Shown in pieces: positions 42,333 to 51,789 of a DNA stretch of 64,000 nt. The translations under genes and the position numbers were made by a program. Origin of the DNA: Bacteriovorax stolpii (GTDB taxonomy: Bacteria; Bdellovibrionota; Bacteriovoracia; Bacteriovoracales; Bacteriovoracaceae); assembly GCA_945860895.1 (NCBI GenBank), contig CAMASK010000006.1, positions 1 through 64,000 on the forward strand. Direction: 5' to 3'. The notes under the pieces are model-generated. The model was not told the DNA's origin and did no database searches. It saw nothing but the letters and a program-made list of their open reading frames with translations. Numbering within the stretch: the first letter of the stretch is position 1; each line of letters starts with the position of its first letter.

Positions 42333-43949
42333 TTGAAAAATAAATACTTCTCAGTCCTTCCTATAGGTGGAGTCGAAGAAATTGGCTCCAACATGACTCT
42401 AATCCGTGGGTCCGAGGAAGATATCATTATAGACTGCGGAATGCTTTTTCCCTTTGAGGAATGCTTTGATATTAATTATTTGATTCCCGATTTTTCACTG
42501 CTTGATCCGTCCAAAACCAGAAATATTATTATTACTCATGGTCACGAAGATCATATTGGAGCTTTAGCACATTTGTTAAAGCAGTTTCCAGATCTGACTC
42601 TTTTTGTAACTCCATTCACGTTACATTTAATTCAAAGAAAATTAGAAGAACATAAAATCAGTTTTAAATATGTGGTTTATCAACCAGGTCAGGAGCTTTC
42701 ATTCACTAATGTGGACATCATTCCCATACATGTGAATCACTCTATTCCTGAAACCAGTGGTCTCATTATCCGATCGAAAGCCAGGGAATGGGGAGCACTG
42801 TATATTTCAGACTTTAAAGTTGATCTGAACTCTAAGCATGAAGAGCCAATTGATTTCAAATTAATTAAGCAGAAATTATCTGAGTGTACTCAAACGGCTT
42901 ACTTCATCGATAGCACCAATGTAATCTATGACGGAAAAACGACTTCAGAGAATGAACTTCATAATGATCTGGAGCATTTAATGAATCGACCCGAGAATCG
43001 ATTGTTCATTACGCTTTTTGCCTCCAACGTTCATCGCATGAATGCTATTGCTAAAATGGCAAAAGCTTCAGGTAGAAAAATTGTTGTAATGGGCCGCTCG
43101 CTTTGGACTTACATGGAAGCAGCTCGGGAATCAGGTCACACTGAAATCACAGCAGACGATCTATTTATGCCTGATCAAGTAAAAGGTCAGACTGGAAAAA
43201 TGCTCATTTTTCTCTCTGGTTGTCAGGGAGATTTTTTAAGTGCACTTCGGCGCTTTAGTTTTGGAGAAGATGGAAACTTTAAACCAACTCCCGGTGATGT
43301 TGTTATTTTTAGTTCGAAGGTTATTCCAGGAAATGAAAAAAAAATTTACCGCATCTATAATAAACTCACTTCTTTTGGTGCTGAAATAATCACTGCTCAT
43401 GATCATCTTATTCATGCCTCTGGGCATCCTGGTAAAGAAGATTTAATTTTACTAATTAATAATTTCACACCCAATTACTATTTCCCAATCCATGGGGAGC
43501 GCTACATGCTCAGAAAACATCAGGAATTCTTGAAGAAAGATTTCCCGAAGATTTCTTCTCATGTAATCCACAACTATCAGGAAGTTATTTTAGGTGATGG
43601 ACAAATTAAAGTCGAAGATCACGATGTAATTGAACCGCGACTTATTCATGGTAAGGCCCTTGAAATTGAAAAAACACAAATATCTCAAAGAAGAAAGATG
43701 GCAACCCAGGGAGCAGTGTTTATCAGTTACCATCGTTCGATGGGACTTTTAGATATTACCACACTGGGTCTACCCTTGATGGCCCAGGAATCTATGGAAG
43801 CCCTGAAAAAGCGTCTTTTAAAACAAATCCAATCTGATCTTGCCGGCCGGGAAGAAACTTATTTCAAAGATCAATTAAAGATCTCTACCCGACAGTTTTA
43901 CAACCAACTTTTGGGTTATAAACCTGTTACAGAAGTTCATCTTTACTAA
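42333..43949 (+). CDS. rnj: Ribonuclease J
   Basis: Metallo-beta-lactamase/beta-CASP ribonuclease for mRNA and rRNA maturation. Seen: the zinc motif THGHEDHIGAL (H69, H71, D73, H74), SGLIIRSKAREWGALYISDFK, the beta-CASP region with FASNVHRM, and late motifs HASGHPGKEDL and FPIHGERYMLRKH. The 538 residues are near the usual 550. The start is a TTG immediately after the udk stop, with GAGG about 8 nt upstream; the next ATG lies 21 codons in, inside the beta-lactamase fold. RNase J in a didermic organism is typical of some deltaproteobacterial lineages rather than enterobacteria. Confidence 0.96.
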   Translation: MKNKYFSVLPIGGVEEIGSNMTLIRGSEEDIIIDCGMLFPFEECFDINYLIPDFSLLDPSKTRNIIITHGHEDHIGALAHLLKQFPDLTLFVTPFTLHLIQRKLEEHKISFKYVVYQPGQELSFTNVDIIPIHVNHSIPETSGLIIRSKAREWGALYISDFKVDLNSKHEEPIDFKLIKQKLSECTQTAYFIDSTNVIYDGKTTSENELHNDLEHLMNRPENRLFITLFASNVHRMNAIAKMAKASGRKIVVMGRSLWTYMEAARESGHTEITADDLFMPDQVKGQTGKMLIFLSGCQGDFLSALRRFSFGEDGNFKPTPGDVVIFSSKVIPGNEKKIYRIYNKLTSFGAEIITAHDHLIHASGHPGKEDLILLINNFTPNYYFPIHGERYMLRKHQEFLKKDFPKISSHVIHNYQEVILGDGQIKVEDHDVIEPRLIHGKALEIEKTQISQRRKMATQGAVFISYHRSMGLLDITTLGLPLMAQESMEALKKRLLKQIQSDLAGREETYFKDQLKISTRQFYNQLLGYKPVTEVHLY

Positions 43950-43989
43950 TTATGCTCGGCGAAATCGCATCATTTGATTTACAATATTC

Positions 43990-44589
43990 ATGATGGAACA
44001 AACTGCCCTCATCCTGATCATTGTAACGCTCTTTCTTTTGGTAGTAATCGTAGGCTTACTTTCCATCCTTATTTATCGCATGTTTAAAACAGGGACTATT
44101 GTAGCAACTGCAGGTAAACCGGCAAATCATCATCCAGACATTTCTAAATCAGATCTCCATCCAGGTATCGTTAAGAGAATTAAAGAAATAGAAAAAATTA
44201 AACCCAAGCGCTCAGATCTATTTTGTCCTAATCATAGTGAAGAGCCTGGTGAAGTAATGTGTGCCATTTGCGATAAGATTTACTGCAAGTCATGTATTAA
44301 ATCGTTTAAGACTTTGCACTTTTGTAAAGAACATCTGCCCCTTGTCATGAGACATGATTGGGAAGAAATTGTAACCGTTAAAACAGCTACACATGATCCA
44401 GAAAGAGGAGTCAGACTTTATGACTTTAAGAAAGAAATCTTTGAAAAAAATGATCTACCGACTTATATAGAAACTCACTATAAAATCAATGTGGATTCTG
44501 ACTATATCGAAACTTATCTTGTGATGTATGCAATGAAAGAGTCCACAGAAAAAATCAAAAAATTATTACCCGAAAATATTCTTACATAA
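43990..44589 (+). CDS. Membrane-anchored B-box-like zinc-finger protein
   Basis: Function unknown. Seen: one N-terminal transmembrane helix (about residues 6-31) and a basic linker. A cysteine/histidine cluster follows at C79-x2-H82, C91-x2-C94, C99-x2-C102 and C112-x2-H115, enough for two zinc sites in a B-box-like cross-brace. The C-terminal half is about 75 residues of mixed charge. The 199 residues have a start ATG-ATG at 43990. It follows rnj by 40 bp and is closed by a strong terminator, so it is probably in the udk-rnj unit. Zinc fingers of this type usually mediate protein contacts; a role in a membrane complex is inference. Confidence 0.7.
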   Translation: MMEQTALILIIVTLFLLVVIVGLLSILIYRMFKTGTIVATAGKPANHHPDISKSDLHPGIVKRIKEIEKIKPKRSDLFCPNHSEEPGEVMCAICDKIYCKSCIKSFKTLHFCKEHLPLVMRHDWEEIVTVKTATHDPERGVRLYDFKKEIFEKNDLPTYIETHYKINVDSDYIETYLVMYAMKESTEKIKKLLPENILT

Positions 44590-44619
44590 AAAAAAACCTC
44601 CGTTAGGAGGCTTTTTTTT
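44588..44619. terminator. Bidirectional intrinsic terminator between the zinc-finger gene and ftsZ
   Basis: CCTCC-GTTA-GGAGG is flanked by nine A on one side and C plus seven T on the other, in the gap between two converging genes. It terminates the udk-rnj unit on plus and ftsZ on minus. Confidence 0.9.
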
Positions 44620-46066
44620 AGATTTGTGAATCGTGGTTGCGTTCTTTGTTCTTCATGAATGAAGGTGTATCAAATTCATCTTCATCAAAATTAAAGAAGC
44701 CAAGTTTTTCAGCAATTGATTTGATTCTGCTTTCACGATTTTGAGCAGCTTGAGAATTGTCATTCTTTTGAACAGCCTCAACCGGTGCATTAACTGCATT
44801 GTCAAAATGAGAATATTCATTTTTTTCTACTGGAACTTGCTGCGGAAGAGTTGGGCGCGAAGCTCCTTCAAAATTCTTCTGAGACTCATACTTGGTAGCT
44901 GCACTCTGAAGTTTTTCTGCCCAGTTAATTTTCGGCTTATTCTCATTTAATGGCAATTTAGGTTCATCAAATTCAAATGTAGTTTCAGATTTTTCAGCGT
45001 AATCATTTGGTTTAGCTATAGGAGAAATCATAGCTTCCATTTGAGGAGCAACGTAAGGTGAAGCAGTAGTTACTTGTGGACGGTAATTATTAGGTTCTTT
45101 ACGCGCAATACGTAGACCAGTCGCAATTACAGTAACTTTAATATTTTCACCCATATTATCGTCAATTACAGTTCCAAAAATTATTTCTGCATCTTCATCT
45201 GCTGCCTCCATAATTAATGTTACAGCCTGATTTGTTTCGAAAGTTGAAAGCATCGAATTACCAGTAATATTAATAATAATTCCTGTTGCTCCATCAATGG
45301 ATACATCTTCCAGAAGTGGAGAACTGATTGCTTGTTTAGCAGCTTTCAATGCACGTTCAGATCCAGAAGCAATGCCTGTGCCCATCAAAGCAAGACCTTT
45401 ATTAGTCATTACAGTTGAGACGTCTGCAAAGTCAGCATTTATGAGACCTGTATTATTGATCAAGTCAGAAATACCTTGAACAGCATTCAAAAGTACTTCA
45501 TCAGCAGCTTTAAATGTATCCACTAGAGATAAATTTTCGCCAGCAAGTTGAAGCAAACGCTGATTTGGAATACAAATTAATGAATCCACCGATTCTTCTA
45601 AAGAAAGAATTCCTTCTTCGGCCTGGCGAGCGCGCTTTTTGCCTTCAAACATAAATGGTTTTGTTACTACACCAACTGTAAGAGCACCCATTTCACGCGC
45701 AAGCTTAGCAATTACTGGAGCGGCTCCAGTACCGGTTCCGCCACCCATACCTGCAGTAATGAAAACCATATCTGCACCATGAAGTGCTTCAGAAAGTCTT
45801 TCGTAATCTTCAATCGCCGCCTTGCGACCAACTTCAGGATTAGCACCAGCTCCAAGACCTTTAGTAACGTTACCACCAAGTTGGATTTTCGTGCCTGCCA
45901 TATTGGCATTCAAAGCTTGTGAATCTGTATTAGCAACAATGTATTCAACACCAGTAAGCCCAGAACGAATCATTGTGTTTACGGCGTTACATCCGCCTCC
46001 ACCAACGCCAATGACTTTAATTTTTGCACCAGCTGGAAGGTTAGCATTATCAGCAATATCGAACAT
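44618..46066 (-). CDS. ftsZ: Cell division protein FtsZ
   Basis: Tubulin-like GTPase forming the Z-ring. Seen: the G-box GGGGCNAVN, the tubulin signature [10 protein letters not shown] (about residues 107-116), the T7-loop NADFADV and a long disordered linker rich in N, E and Q (about 320-460). A C-terminal peptide [13 protein letters not shown] corresponds to the conserved tail that binds FtsA. The 482 residues are longer than E. coli (383) because of the linker. Last gene of the dcw cluster, 14 nt after ftsA. Confidence 0.98.
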   Translation of the reverse strand: MFDIADNANLPAGAKIKVIGVGGGGCNAVNTMIRSGLTGVEYIVANTDSQALNANMAGTKIQLGGNVTKGLGAGANPEVGRKAAIEDYERLSEALHGADMVFITAGMGGGTGTGAAPVIAKLAREMGALTVGVVTKPFMFEGKKRARQAEEGILSLEESVDSLICIPNQRLLQLAGENLSLVDTFKAADEVLLNAVQGISDLINNTGLINADFADVSTVMTNKGLALMGTGIASGSERALKAAKQAISSPLLEDVSIDGATGIIINITGNSMLSTFETNQAVTLIMEAADEDAEIIFGTVIDDNMGENIKVTVIATGLRIARKEPNNYRPQVTTASPYVAPQMEAMISPIAKPNDYAEKSETTFEFDEPKLPLNENKPKINWAEKLQSAATKYESQKNFEGASRPTLPQQVPVEKNEYSHFDNAVNAPVEAVQKNDNSQAAQNRESRIKSIAEKLGFFNFDEDEFDTPSFMKNKERNHDSQI

Positions 46067-46080
46067 AAGAGCCTCCGAAA

Positions 46081-47316
46081 TTAAAAAATCTCTTTAAACA
46101 CGTTTTTTAATGATCTACCTAGTTTATCAAACATATCTGATTCGTCTTCTATTTTCTCTTCACGAGTTATAGCTTCAGAAAACTTAGTTGATTCTTGCAA
46201 GAGTCCTAGAACAGTTGAAAATTTGGGGTGCTGCATGGCCGAAGTCATGCCGCCAAAGGGCTGAGGGTAACCAAGCTTAACTGGCTTATCTAATATAAAT
46301 TCTGCCATTTCTGGAAGATTTTTGATCAAGGCCCCACCACCGGTCAACACGTAGCCACCGGTTATCTCATCTTGCAAATTCTTTTCCAATACGATTTCTT
46401 TGACTACATTGAGTAGCTCCTCAGCTCTCGCACCCAAAACTTCAGCTACATAGCTCAATGAGACTTCTCTTGCTCTGGTGCCAGAGAGGCCCTGAACGGT
46501 CAGATAAGTTTCATTTAACTGGGTCTGATTTAGGACCGATCCATGTGCCTGTTTTATTCTTTCTGCTTCATTATGAGGAATTTTTAGAGCAACTGCTAGG
46601 TCATTAGTGAAGTGATTTCCACCCAATGGAACAATCTGAGAATGGATTAATGAGCCTTCTTTCCAGACGGCAATATCTGTAGTTCCACCACCAATATCAA
46701 TTAATACAACACCTAGTTCTTTTTCTTCATTAGTAAGAACTGATTTAGAAGAAGCAATTGGCTGAAGAATGATTGAGTTTGCTTTAAGGCCCGCGTGCTC
46801 AACACATTTGATTAAATTTTGAATAAGCGGAGTTTTACCAGTAACGATATGCACGTTAACTTCTAAACGTGAGCCACACATACCAATTGGATTTTTAATA
46901 CCTACTGTATTATCGACTTTAAATTCTTGTGGAATGACATGCAGGATTTCACGGTCAGAAGGAATCAGAACAGCTTTCGCAGCTTCGATTACTCGGTCAA
47001 CATCGTTTTGTGTGATTTCTTTGTTTTTAACAGGTACAACACCACTAGAGTTAAAACAGTAAATATGATTACCAGCAATACCAACAGTCGCGGATTCAAG
47101 TTCTTCGATTCCAGCCATGAGCTTAGCTTCTTCGATTGAGCTGCGTATTGATTCAACAGTTTTTTCAATGTTTACCACCGAGCCTTTTTTAAGGCCATTG
47201 CTCGGATGAGATCCCACTCCGAGAATTTCTATATTTTTTGCTGTTTTAACGGCAATCAGGGTACAAACTTTTGTAGTCCCGATATCCAAAGCGACAATTA
47301 CACTTGTGCTACTCAT
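46081..47316 (-). CDS. ftsA: Cell division protein FtsA
   Basis: Actin-like ATPase that anchors FtsZ to the membrane. Seen: the phosphate-1 motif [10 protein letters not shown] (about residues 9-18), the insertion domain 1C (about 85-165), [13 protein letters not shown], a late [14 protein letters not shown] and a C-terminal amphipathic helix [17 protein letters not shown]. The last is the membrane-targeting sequence. The 411 residues are normal. The ATG at 47316 has its AAGGGA Shine-Dalgarno inside the loop of a small GAGA/TCTC stem, and a stronger GAGGCA/TGCCTC hairpin lies just upstream. A 44-bp gap from the ftsQ-like gene thus contains two RNA structures. Confidence 0.97.
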   Translation of the reverse strand: MSSTSVIVALDIGTTKVCTLIAVKTAKNIEILGVGSHPSNGLKKGSVVNIEKTVESIRSSIEEAKLMAGIEELESATVGIAGNHIYCFNSSGVVPVKNKEITQNDVDRVIEAAKAVLIPSDREILHVIPQEFKVDNTVGIKNPIGMCGSRLEVNVHIVTGKTPLIQNLIKCVEHAGLKANSIILQPIASSKSVLTNEEKELGVVLIDIGGGTTDIAVWKEGSLIHSQIVPLGGNHFTNDLAVALKIPHNEAERIKQAHGSVLNQTQLNETYLTVQGLSGTRAREVSLSYVAEVLGARAEELLNVVKEIVLEKNLQDEITGGYVLTGGGALIKNLPEMAEFILDKPVKLGYPQPFGGMTSAMQHPKFSTVLGLLQESTKFSEAITREEKIEDESDMFDKLGRSLKNVFKEIF

Positions 47317-47336
47317 GAGATTCCCTTCTCGCTATT

Positions 47337-47351
47337 GAGGCATCATGCCTC
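47337..47351. repeat. Inverted repeat in the ftsQ-ftsA gap
   Basis: GAGGCA-TCA-TGCCTC: a 6-bp perfect GC-containing stem with a 3-nt loop, 20 bp before the ftsA start. Next to it, GAGA-TTCCCT-TCTC (47317-47330) puts the ftsA Shine-Dalgarno in a second small loop. There is no T-tract, so a terminator is unlikely. Confidence 0.6.
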
Positions 47352-47360
47352 TAGTAAAGT

Positions 47361-48113
47361 CTAGATACTATCTGAAAACTTGACAACAACCTTTTTAGCA
47401 TTCACTAGGTTGATGCTATTCGGGTAACGTTTGGTCTTCTGAATATATCCAATGACTTTTGAAAGTTTAGTAAGTTTTTCGTCCCATAGCTCTGCCCCCA
47501 TGAACACACTGGTAGCCTTGCCTGAGAGTGCAAACACGATTGTTAAATCATTGTTTTTGCTAATGATGATTTCAGAAATTTGACTTCGGAGATCCTTCTC
47601 CATCAGCTTAATAAAATTTACAAGATTGGTAGGGGCATCACCATCTAATTGTGCCATGGAAATGGCGAGAAGAGGTAAGTTATGATTTAACTTCTTTTCA
47701 ACTTGCATGAGGTTCTCGTAACCAGGCTCATACATCTTGGAATTATCGCCAAGGATAGCTGAATAGTGTTCTTCTCCATTAGATTTATAAACCTGAACTT
47801 TTACTAAGGGCTGCGGACACTCAAGATTGATCTTTAATGTTTTAATAACCGGGTTATAACTGATGCGGTAATCAGAAAGAAAGTGCTTCTCTTCTAATTT
47901 TTCATTCACAATCTTCTCTTTAACATCTTTTAATGAATGAGCTTTTTCAAATTCTTTCATCACAATCATCGCAAAACTAGTGGAAGATTTATTAGGGCAT
48001 TCACCAATATAAGTACGATAATTAATATTTTTTTGAGTGAAAGAGTCGGGAATTCCTGCTGTAGCAAGTTGAGAGAGTAAGCTTAAGAATGATACTAAAA
48101 AAAGTGACCACAT
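47361..48113 (-). CDS. ftsQ: FtsQ/DivIB-like cell division protein
   Basis: The assignment rests mainly on position between murB and ftsA, supported by structure. An N-terminal hydrophobic segment (about 3-20) is followed by a POTRA-like region (DVKEKIVNEKLEEKHFL... about 60-120) and a beta-domain ending with KLTKLSKVIGYIQK and KKVVVKFSDS, as in FtsQ. The 250 residues fit. The N-terminus is odd: there is no cytoplasmic tail, and the hydrophobic core ends in LATAG, which reads as a signal-peptidase site rather than a membrane anchor. The ATG lies 3-4 nt after the murB stop. FtsQ normally bridges FtsB/FtsL to FtsW/FtsI. Confidence 0.7.
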   Translation of the reverse strand: MWSLFLVSFLSLLSQLATAGIPDSFTQKNINYRTYIGECPNKSSTSFAMIVMKEFEKAHSLKDVKEKIVNEKLEEKHFLSDYRISYNPVIKTLKINLECPQPLVKVQVYKSNGEEHYSAILGDNSKMYEPGYENLMQVEKKLNHNLPLLAISMAQLDGDAPTNLVNFIKLMEKDLRSQISEIIISKNNDLTIVFALSGKATSVFMGAELWDEKLTKLSKVIGYIQKTKRYPNSINLVNAKKVVVKFSDSI

Positions 48114-48116
48114 GAA

Positions 48117-49019
48117 TTAATGATAGGGGATTTTTACTTCCAATTCAAACTCTATTCCATAGAAGTGATCCATTTCAAAATTTATTAATTCAACCAAGGT
48201 TTTGAATTGATCCCAAGTCGCCTTTCCAGAATTTTCCATAAAGTTTGCGTGCTTGGGACTAATTCTAAGCTCCCCTACTCCTACACCTTTAAGCTGGAGT
48301 AGATCGATCAGTTTTCCTGCAGGTAATTCTTTAAGAGGATTTTTGAAAACACAGCCGCAGTTTTTGGTGGCCAAAGGTTGAGTAGTTTTTCGATAGTTCA
48401 AATAGTCTTTTATCTTCTGTGGAATCAATTCATCTATACCCAGATGAATAAGGGTAGCTCCCACAATCACTTCACCTGGTTTTACAAAATTATTCTTACG
48501 ATAGGAAAAACTTTGAGCAGTAATTTTCTCCTCTCTAATTTTTCCCTGCTGATCGACCAAGCGAACTGATTTTACTAATTTACCAATCTCACCTAGGTTC
48601 GTTCCAGCGTTCATGTAAATCGCCCCACCCAATGTGGCTGGAATTCCAGTGAAAACTTCCCAACCTTTCAAACCAAATTTAACGGCGTGAGAGGTAAGGT
48701 GATTAATTCCTAGAGAGGCGGGCAATTCATATTCATCTTTAAGTGTTTCTAGATATGAAGGTTCAAATAAAAAATCTAAGTGAAGAATTAGTTCAGAACA
48801 TTGAGCTGGTAGAATCTGATTTGCACCCCAGCCTACAACTAAATATGGTTTTTTATGCAGACTCAAAAGTGGCAAGAGTTTTTGCAAAGCTTCTATTGAT
48901 TTCACTTCAATCAAGTCACCTTGAGAAGATAATTTAAAAGTCGTGAATTTAGTAAGATCGATATTTTCGAAAAATTCGCAATCTTGAATTTCCTTAATCG
49001 AGTCAACCAAGTTTTTCAT
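48117..49019 (-). CDS. murB: UDP-N-acetylenolpyruvoylglucosamine reductase MurB
   Basis: FAD-dependent reduction forming UDP-MurNAc. Seen: LTKFTTFKLSSQGDLIEV near the start, the FAD-binding stretch VVGWGANQIL, FTGIPATLGGAIYMNAG, a YRKNNF tyrosine/arginine region, the catalytic block KNCGCVFKNP and GVGELRISPKHANFMEN. The proton-donating position, Ser in E. coli MurB (GSFFKNP), is Cys here (GCVFKNP), a variant seen in other MurBs. I start at the ATG at 49019 (300 residues, the normal length); in-frame codons up to 49091 would add a basic extension. Neither has a Shine-Dalgarno. The region upstream to murC is about 350 bp. Confidence 0.92.
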   Translation of the reverse strand: MKNLVDSIKEIQDCEFFENIDLTKFTTFKLSSQGDLIEVKSIEALQKLLPLLSLHKKPYLVVGWGANQILPAQCSELILHLDFLFEPSYLETLKDEYELPASLGINHLTSHAVKFGLKGWEVFTGIPATLGGAIYMNAGTNLGEIGKLVKSVRLVDQQGKIREEKITAQSFSYRKNNFVKPGEVIVGATLIHLGIDELIPQKIKDYLNYRKTTQPLATKNCGCVFKNPLKELPAGKLIDLLQLKGVGVGELRISPKHANFMENSGKATWDQFKTLVELINFEMDHFYGIEFELEVKIPYH

Positions 49020-49370
49020 ACATGAGAAAGTAACACTATCTAGACATTTTTTCCAAATCATACGGATATTATTTTTCAGCACTAACATCATACACGAATA
49101 AATTCATGCATCTTAAAAAGGTGCCAGGTAACTTTTCTAAAAAGACATCAAATACTGGCGCAATCTGATCTTAGATCCTATCGTGTCCATCACAACTAGC
49201 GAAATTTACTGCTGCACTTTTAAAGAACTAGAAGGACTCTTCAAGGATACAAATGAATGGGAAATTCATCGTCGAAAAATCTCGGATTTTCATTATCTTC
49301 TCAAGTAGGATAAGGATATGGTGCTGAACCGGCATTATCACTAAGCTGTTTTGCTTTTTAATTTAGCAAT
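49020..49370. other. Non-coding gap between murC and murB with degenerate repeat and ORF remnant
   Basis: About 350 bp that breaks the otherwise compact dcw cluster. It contains an imperfect inverted repeat AAAAAGGTGCCAGGTAACTTTT (49115-49136) and a plus-strand GTG-started reading frame of 41 codons (49183-49308), with protein-like composition but no Shine-Dalgarno. A 10-bp inverted pair (GGATATGGTG at 49314-49323 and CACCATATCC at 49383-49392) has its second arm within the murC end. The gap may hold the murB promoter, but I see no convincing hexamers. Confidence 0.55.
49183..49308 (+). pseudogene. Possible gene remnant (41-codon reading frame)
   Basis: A GTG-started frame that is open upstream to 49141 without a start. 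Its peptide (KELEGLFKDTNEWE then IHRRKISDFHYLL) looks like coding sequence but matches no family I recognise. No ribosome-binding site is present, and it lies opposite to the surrounding genes. It may be the tail of a lost gene or mobile element. Confidence 0.3.
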
Positions 49371-50747
49371 TTAAAGATCTTTCACCATATCCCGAATTTT
49401 TTTCGAGATAGCGCCGGCACCTAAAGTGAGAAATAAGCAGTTCTGAGATTTTCTTTCTTCAAGAAGTGATTTCATTCCTTCCAACCCTGATAAAAAGTAA
49501 ACTTTTTTACCATTCTTTTTCATTTCATTAACTAGGGCTTCAGTTGTGATACCAGGTATAGGTTGTTCGGAAGCGGCATATATTGGAGTTAAGTAAAGCT
49601 CATCAACACCTTCAAAACATTGTTGAAATTCTTTCCAGAAATTTTGAGTACGACTGAACCGATGTGGTTCAAAAACGACACATAAAGGACGCTCATCTAC
49701 GCTTTTGAGAGAAGAGATTGTCGCCATCACTTCTGTTGGATGGTGTCCATAATCATCAATGACTAAAAATTTGTCTTTTTCATAAAGCTTCTCTAGTCGA
49801 CGGCCTACACCTTGAAACTTCATGAGACCAGATTTAATTAACTCTAAATCGATTTCCGCTTGATGAGACATAGCTATGGCAGCAAGTGAATTTGAAACGT
49901 TATGCATTCCCCACATAGGTGTTCTGATTGTCGTAAGTTTTTTACCTTGAAAATAGAGGTCATAAGTCGTGCCAGAAGCGTTGATCAAAACATTTTTCGC
50001 AACATAATCCACTTCTTCCAGATCAGTTTCAATGCCGTACCAAACCATAGGACGTTTTATAAGTCCTTTAATAGAAAGAGAGGGTTTATCATTGGCATTT
50101 AAAGCAACTCTTCCATAAAAAGGTAATTTGTTCACAAATTCCACAAATGCTTCCACAACTTTTTCTTTGGTGCCGTAAAAATCTAAGTGATCATCATCAA
50201 TGTTCGTAATTGCAGCCATGATGGGATTTAAAAGAAGAAAAGAGCCATCTGATTCATCTGCTTCAGCAATTAAAAATTCTCCATCTCCTTTTCTGGCGTT
50301 ACCTCCAAGATTAGAAACAATCCCACCAATGATGTGAGTCGCATCTTTTTTGGCTTCCTGAAAAATTGTGGCAATGAGTGAAGTTGTAGTCGTTTTACCG
50401 TGAGAACCTGCGACAGCAATTCCAAACTTTAAACGCATCAGTTCAGCAAGCATTTCTGCACGTCTGATCATAGGTATTTTTAGTTGCTGGGCTCGTGCGA
50501 ATTCAGGATTTTTTGGATCAATGGCGGAGCTATAAATTACAAGAGTCGCTTCTTCTACGTTAGAAACTGCGTGACCAACAAATATTGTCGCACCTTTTTT
50601 CTTTAAATTATCTGTTACCGAAGAGGCATTCAAATCAGAACCAGAAACTGAATAACCTAAATCCAAAAGGACTTCGGCAATTCCGCTCATGCCAATTCCA
50701 CCAATGCCAATAAAATGTAGTTTTGTAGTTTTAAGCCATCCCAACAT
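49371..50747 (-). CDS. murC: UDP-N-acetylmuramate-L-alanine ligase MurC
   Basis: First Mur ligase; adds L-Ala to UDP-MurNAc. Seen: GIGGIGMSGIAEVL at the N-terminus, the P-loop GSHGKTTTT (about residues 113-121), EADESDGSFL, NIDDDHLDFYG and DDYGHHPTE (family DDYGHHPxE, MurC-specific). The 458 residues are typical. The start overlaps murG by 17 bp. The P-loop lysine is intact, unlike the MurD of this cluster. Confidence 0.97.
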   Translation of the reverse strand: MLGWLKTTKLHFIGIGGIGMSGIAEVLLDLGYSVSGSDLNASSVTDNLKKKGATIFVGHAVSNVEEATLVIYSSAIDPKNPEFARAQQLKIPMIRRAEMLAELMRLKFGIAVAGSHGKTTTTSLIATIFQEAKKDATHIIGGIVSNLGGNARKGDGEFLIAEADESDGSFLLLNPIMAAITNIDDDHLDFYGTKEKVVEAFVEFVNKLPFYGRVALNANDKPSLSIKGLIKRPMVWYGIETDLEEVDYVAKNVLINASGTTYDLYFQGKKLTTIRTPMWGMHNVSNSLAAIAMSHQAEIDLELIKSGLMKFQGVGRRLEKLYEKDKFLVIDDYGHHPTEVMATISSLKSVDERPLCVVFEPHRFSRTQNFWKEFQQCFEGVDELYLTPIYAASEQPIPGITTEALVNEMKKNGKKVYFLSGLEGMKSLLEERKSQNCLFLTLGAGAISKKIRDMVKDL

Positions 50748-51786
50748 GTTTTTTTATCTCTCTTAAAATTTCACGACAGGTTTCATTACCTGGATGAGGG
50801 GTTTGAGAGTACTTTAACGCTTCTTGAGAAGCCTTGACTAGAAATTCTTGGGTCGCCTTTACACTCTCTGGATGAGCCATTTTAGGGTCTAGAATTTCCA
50901 CTGTAAAATCCGACTCTTCTTTAAAGATTTGGGCATTAAATAGTTGATGGTTATCTGTGGCCTTAGGGTAAGGGAAGATTAAAACCGGCTTTTTAATGAT
51001 GGCCAGCTCGGAAACTGTACTAGCTCCAGAACGGGCAATAATCACGTCACACCATTCGTATTCTGCCTGCATATTATCGATGTATTCAAGTGGAGTGTAA
51101 TTCACGGTAGTTTTGATCTCTGGAGCTTTTTGACCAGATCCTAGTTGATGATGAATCGCAAGTTTTGAAACCGGTGACTGTTTAAGCATTTCAAAAATGA
51201 CATCATTAATCTGCGATGCTCCAAGGCTTCCTCCAAAAACAAGAACCTTGAGTTCGCTATCATATTTTTTCGGGGCGACTGGCATGATTGATTTTCTAGT
51301 TGGGTTACCGACTACTTTAACTTTCTTTTTTAAGGCAGCAGAGAGGCCCTTGGTTTTTGAAAAATGAACGAAAATCAATCGAGAAATCCAACCTAAAATT
51401 CTGTTGGTAAGACCCATGACTGCATTCTGTTCAATGATAAAAACGGGAATAAATTGAAGAAATCCGGCCAATAAAGTTGGACCGCAAACGTAACCACCAG
51501 CACCAACAATGAAGCTTGGTCTTTTTGAAAGGTACATGAAAAAAATGGAAAAGAAGCTGATCATGTTTTCAAAAATATTTCTTACTAGTGTAATTGGATT
51601 GTTTGTACGAAGAGGTTTAGAGGCTAAATGACGTACATTCTGATCTTTAAATAGTTTATAATCTAAGGGTCTTTTACCAGTGAGATAAAGAATCTCATAG
51701 CCATTATCTTTTAGAGCTTCTCCAACTGCTAAAGCAGCATTGATATGTCCGCCAGTTCCACCAGCAACAAGTACAGCGTATTTCAT
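50731..51786 (-). CDS. murG: UDP-GlcNAc transferase MurG (lipid II synthase)
   Basis: Peripheral inner-membrane glycosyltransferase that converts lipid I to lipid II. Seen: the N-terminal G-loop AGGTGGHINAALAVGEAL (about residues 8-25), GAGGYVCGPTL, EQNAVMGLTNR, VFGGSLGASQIN and RSGASTVSELA for UDP-GlcNAc binding. The 351 residues are normal. It follows ftsW after 3 nt and overlaps murC by 17 bp. Confidence 0.97.
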   Translation of the reverse strand: MKYAVLVAGGTGGHINAALAVGEALKDNGYEILYLTGKRPLDYKLFKDQNVRHLASKPLRTNNPITLVRNIFENMISFFSIFFMYLSKRPSFIVGAGGYVCGPTLLAGFLQFIPVFIIEQNAVMGLTNRILGWISRLIFVHFSKTKGLSAALKKKVKVVGNPTRKSIMPVAPKKYDSELKVLVFGGSLGASQINDVIFEMLKQSPVSKLAIHHQLGSGQKAPEIKTTVNYTPLEYIDNMQAEYEWCDVIIARSGASTVSELAIIKKPVLIFPYPKATDNHQLFNAQIFKEESDFTVEILDPKMAHPESVKATQEFLVKASQEALKYSQTPHPGNETCREILREIKKHVGMA

Positions 51787-51789
51787 AGA

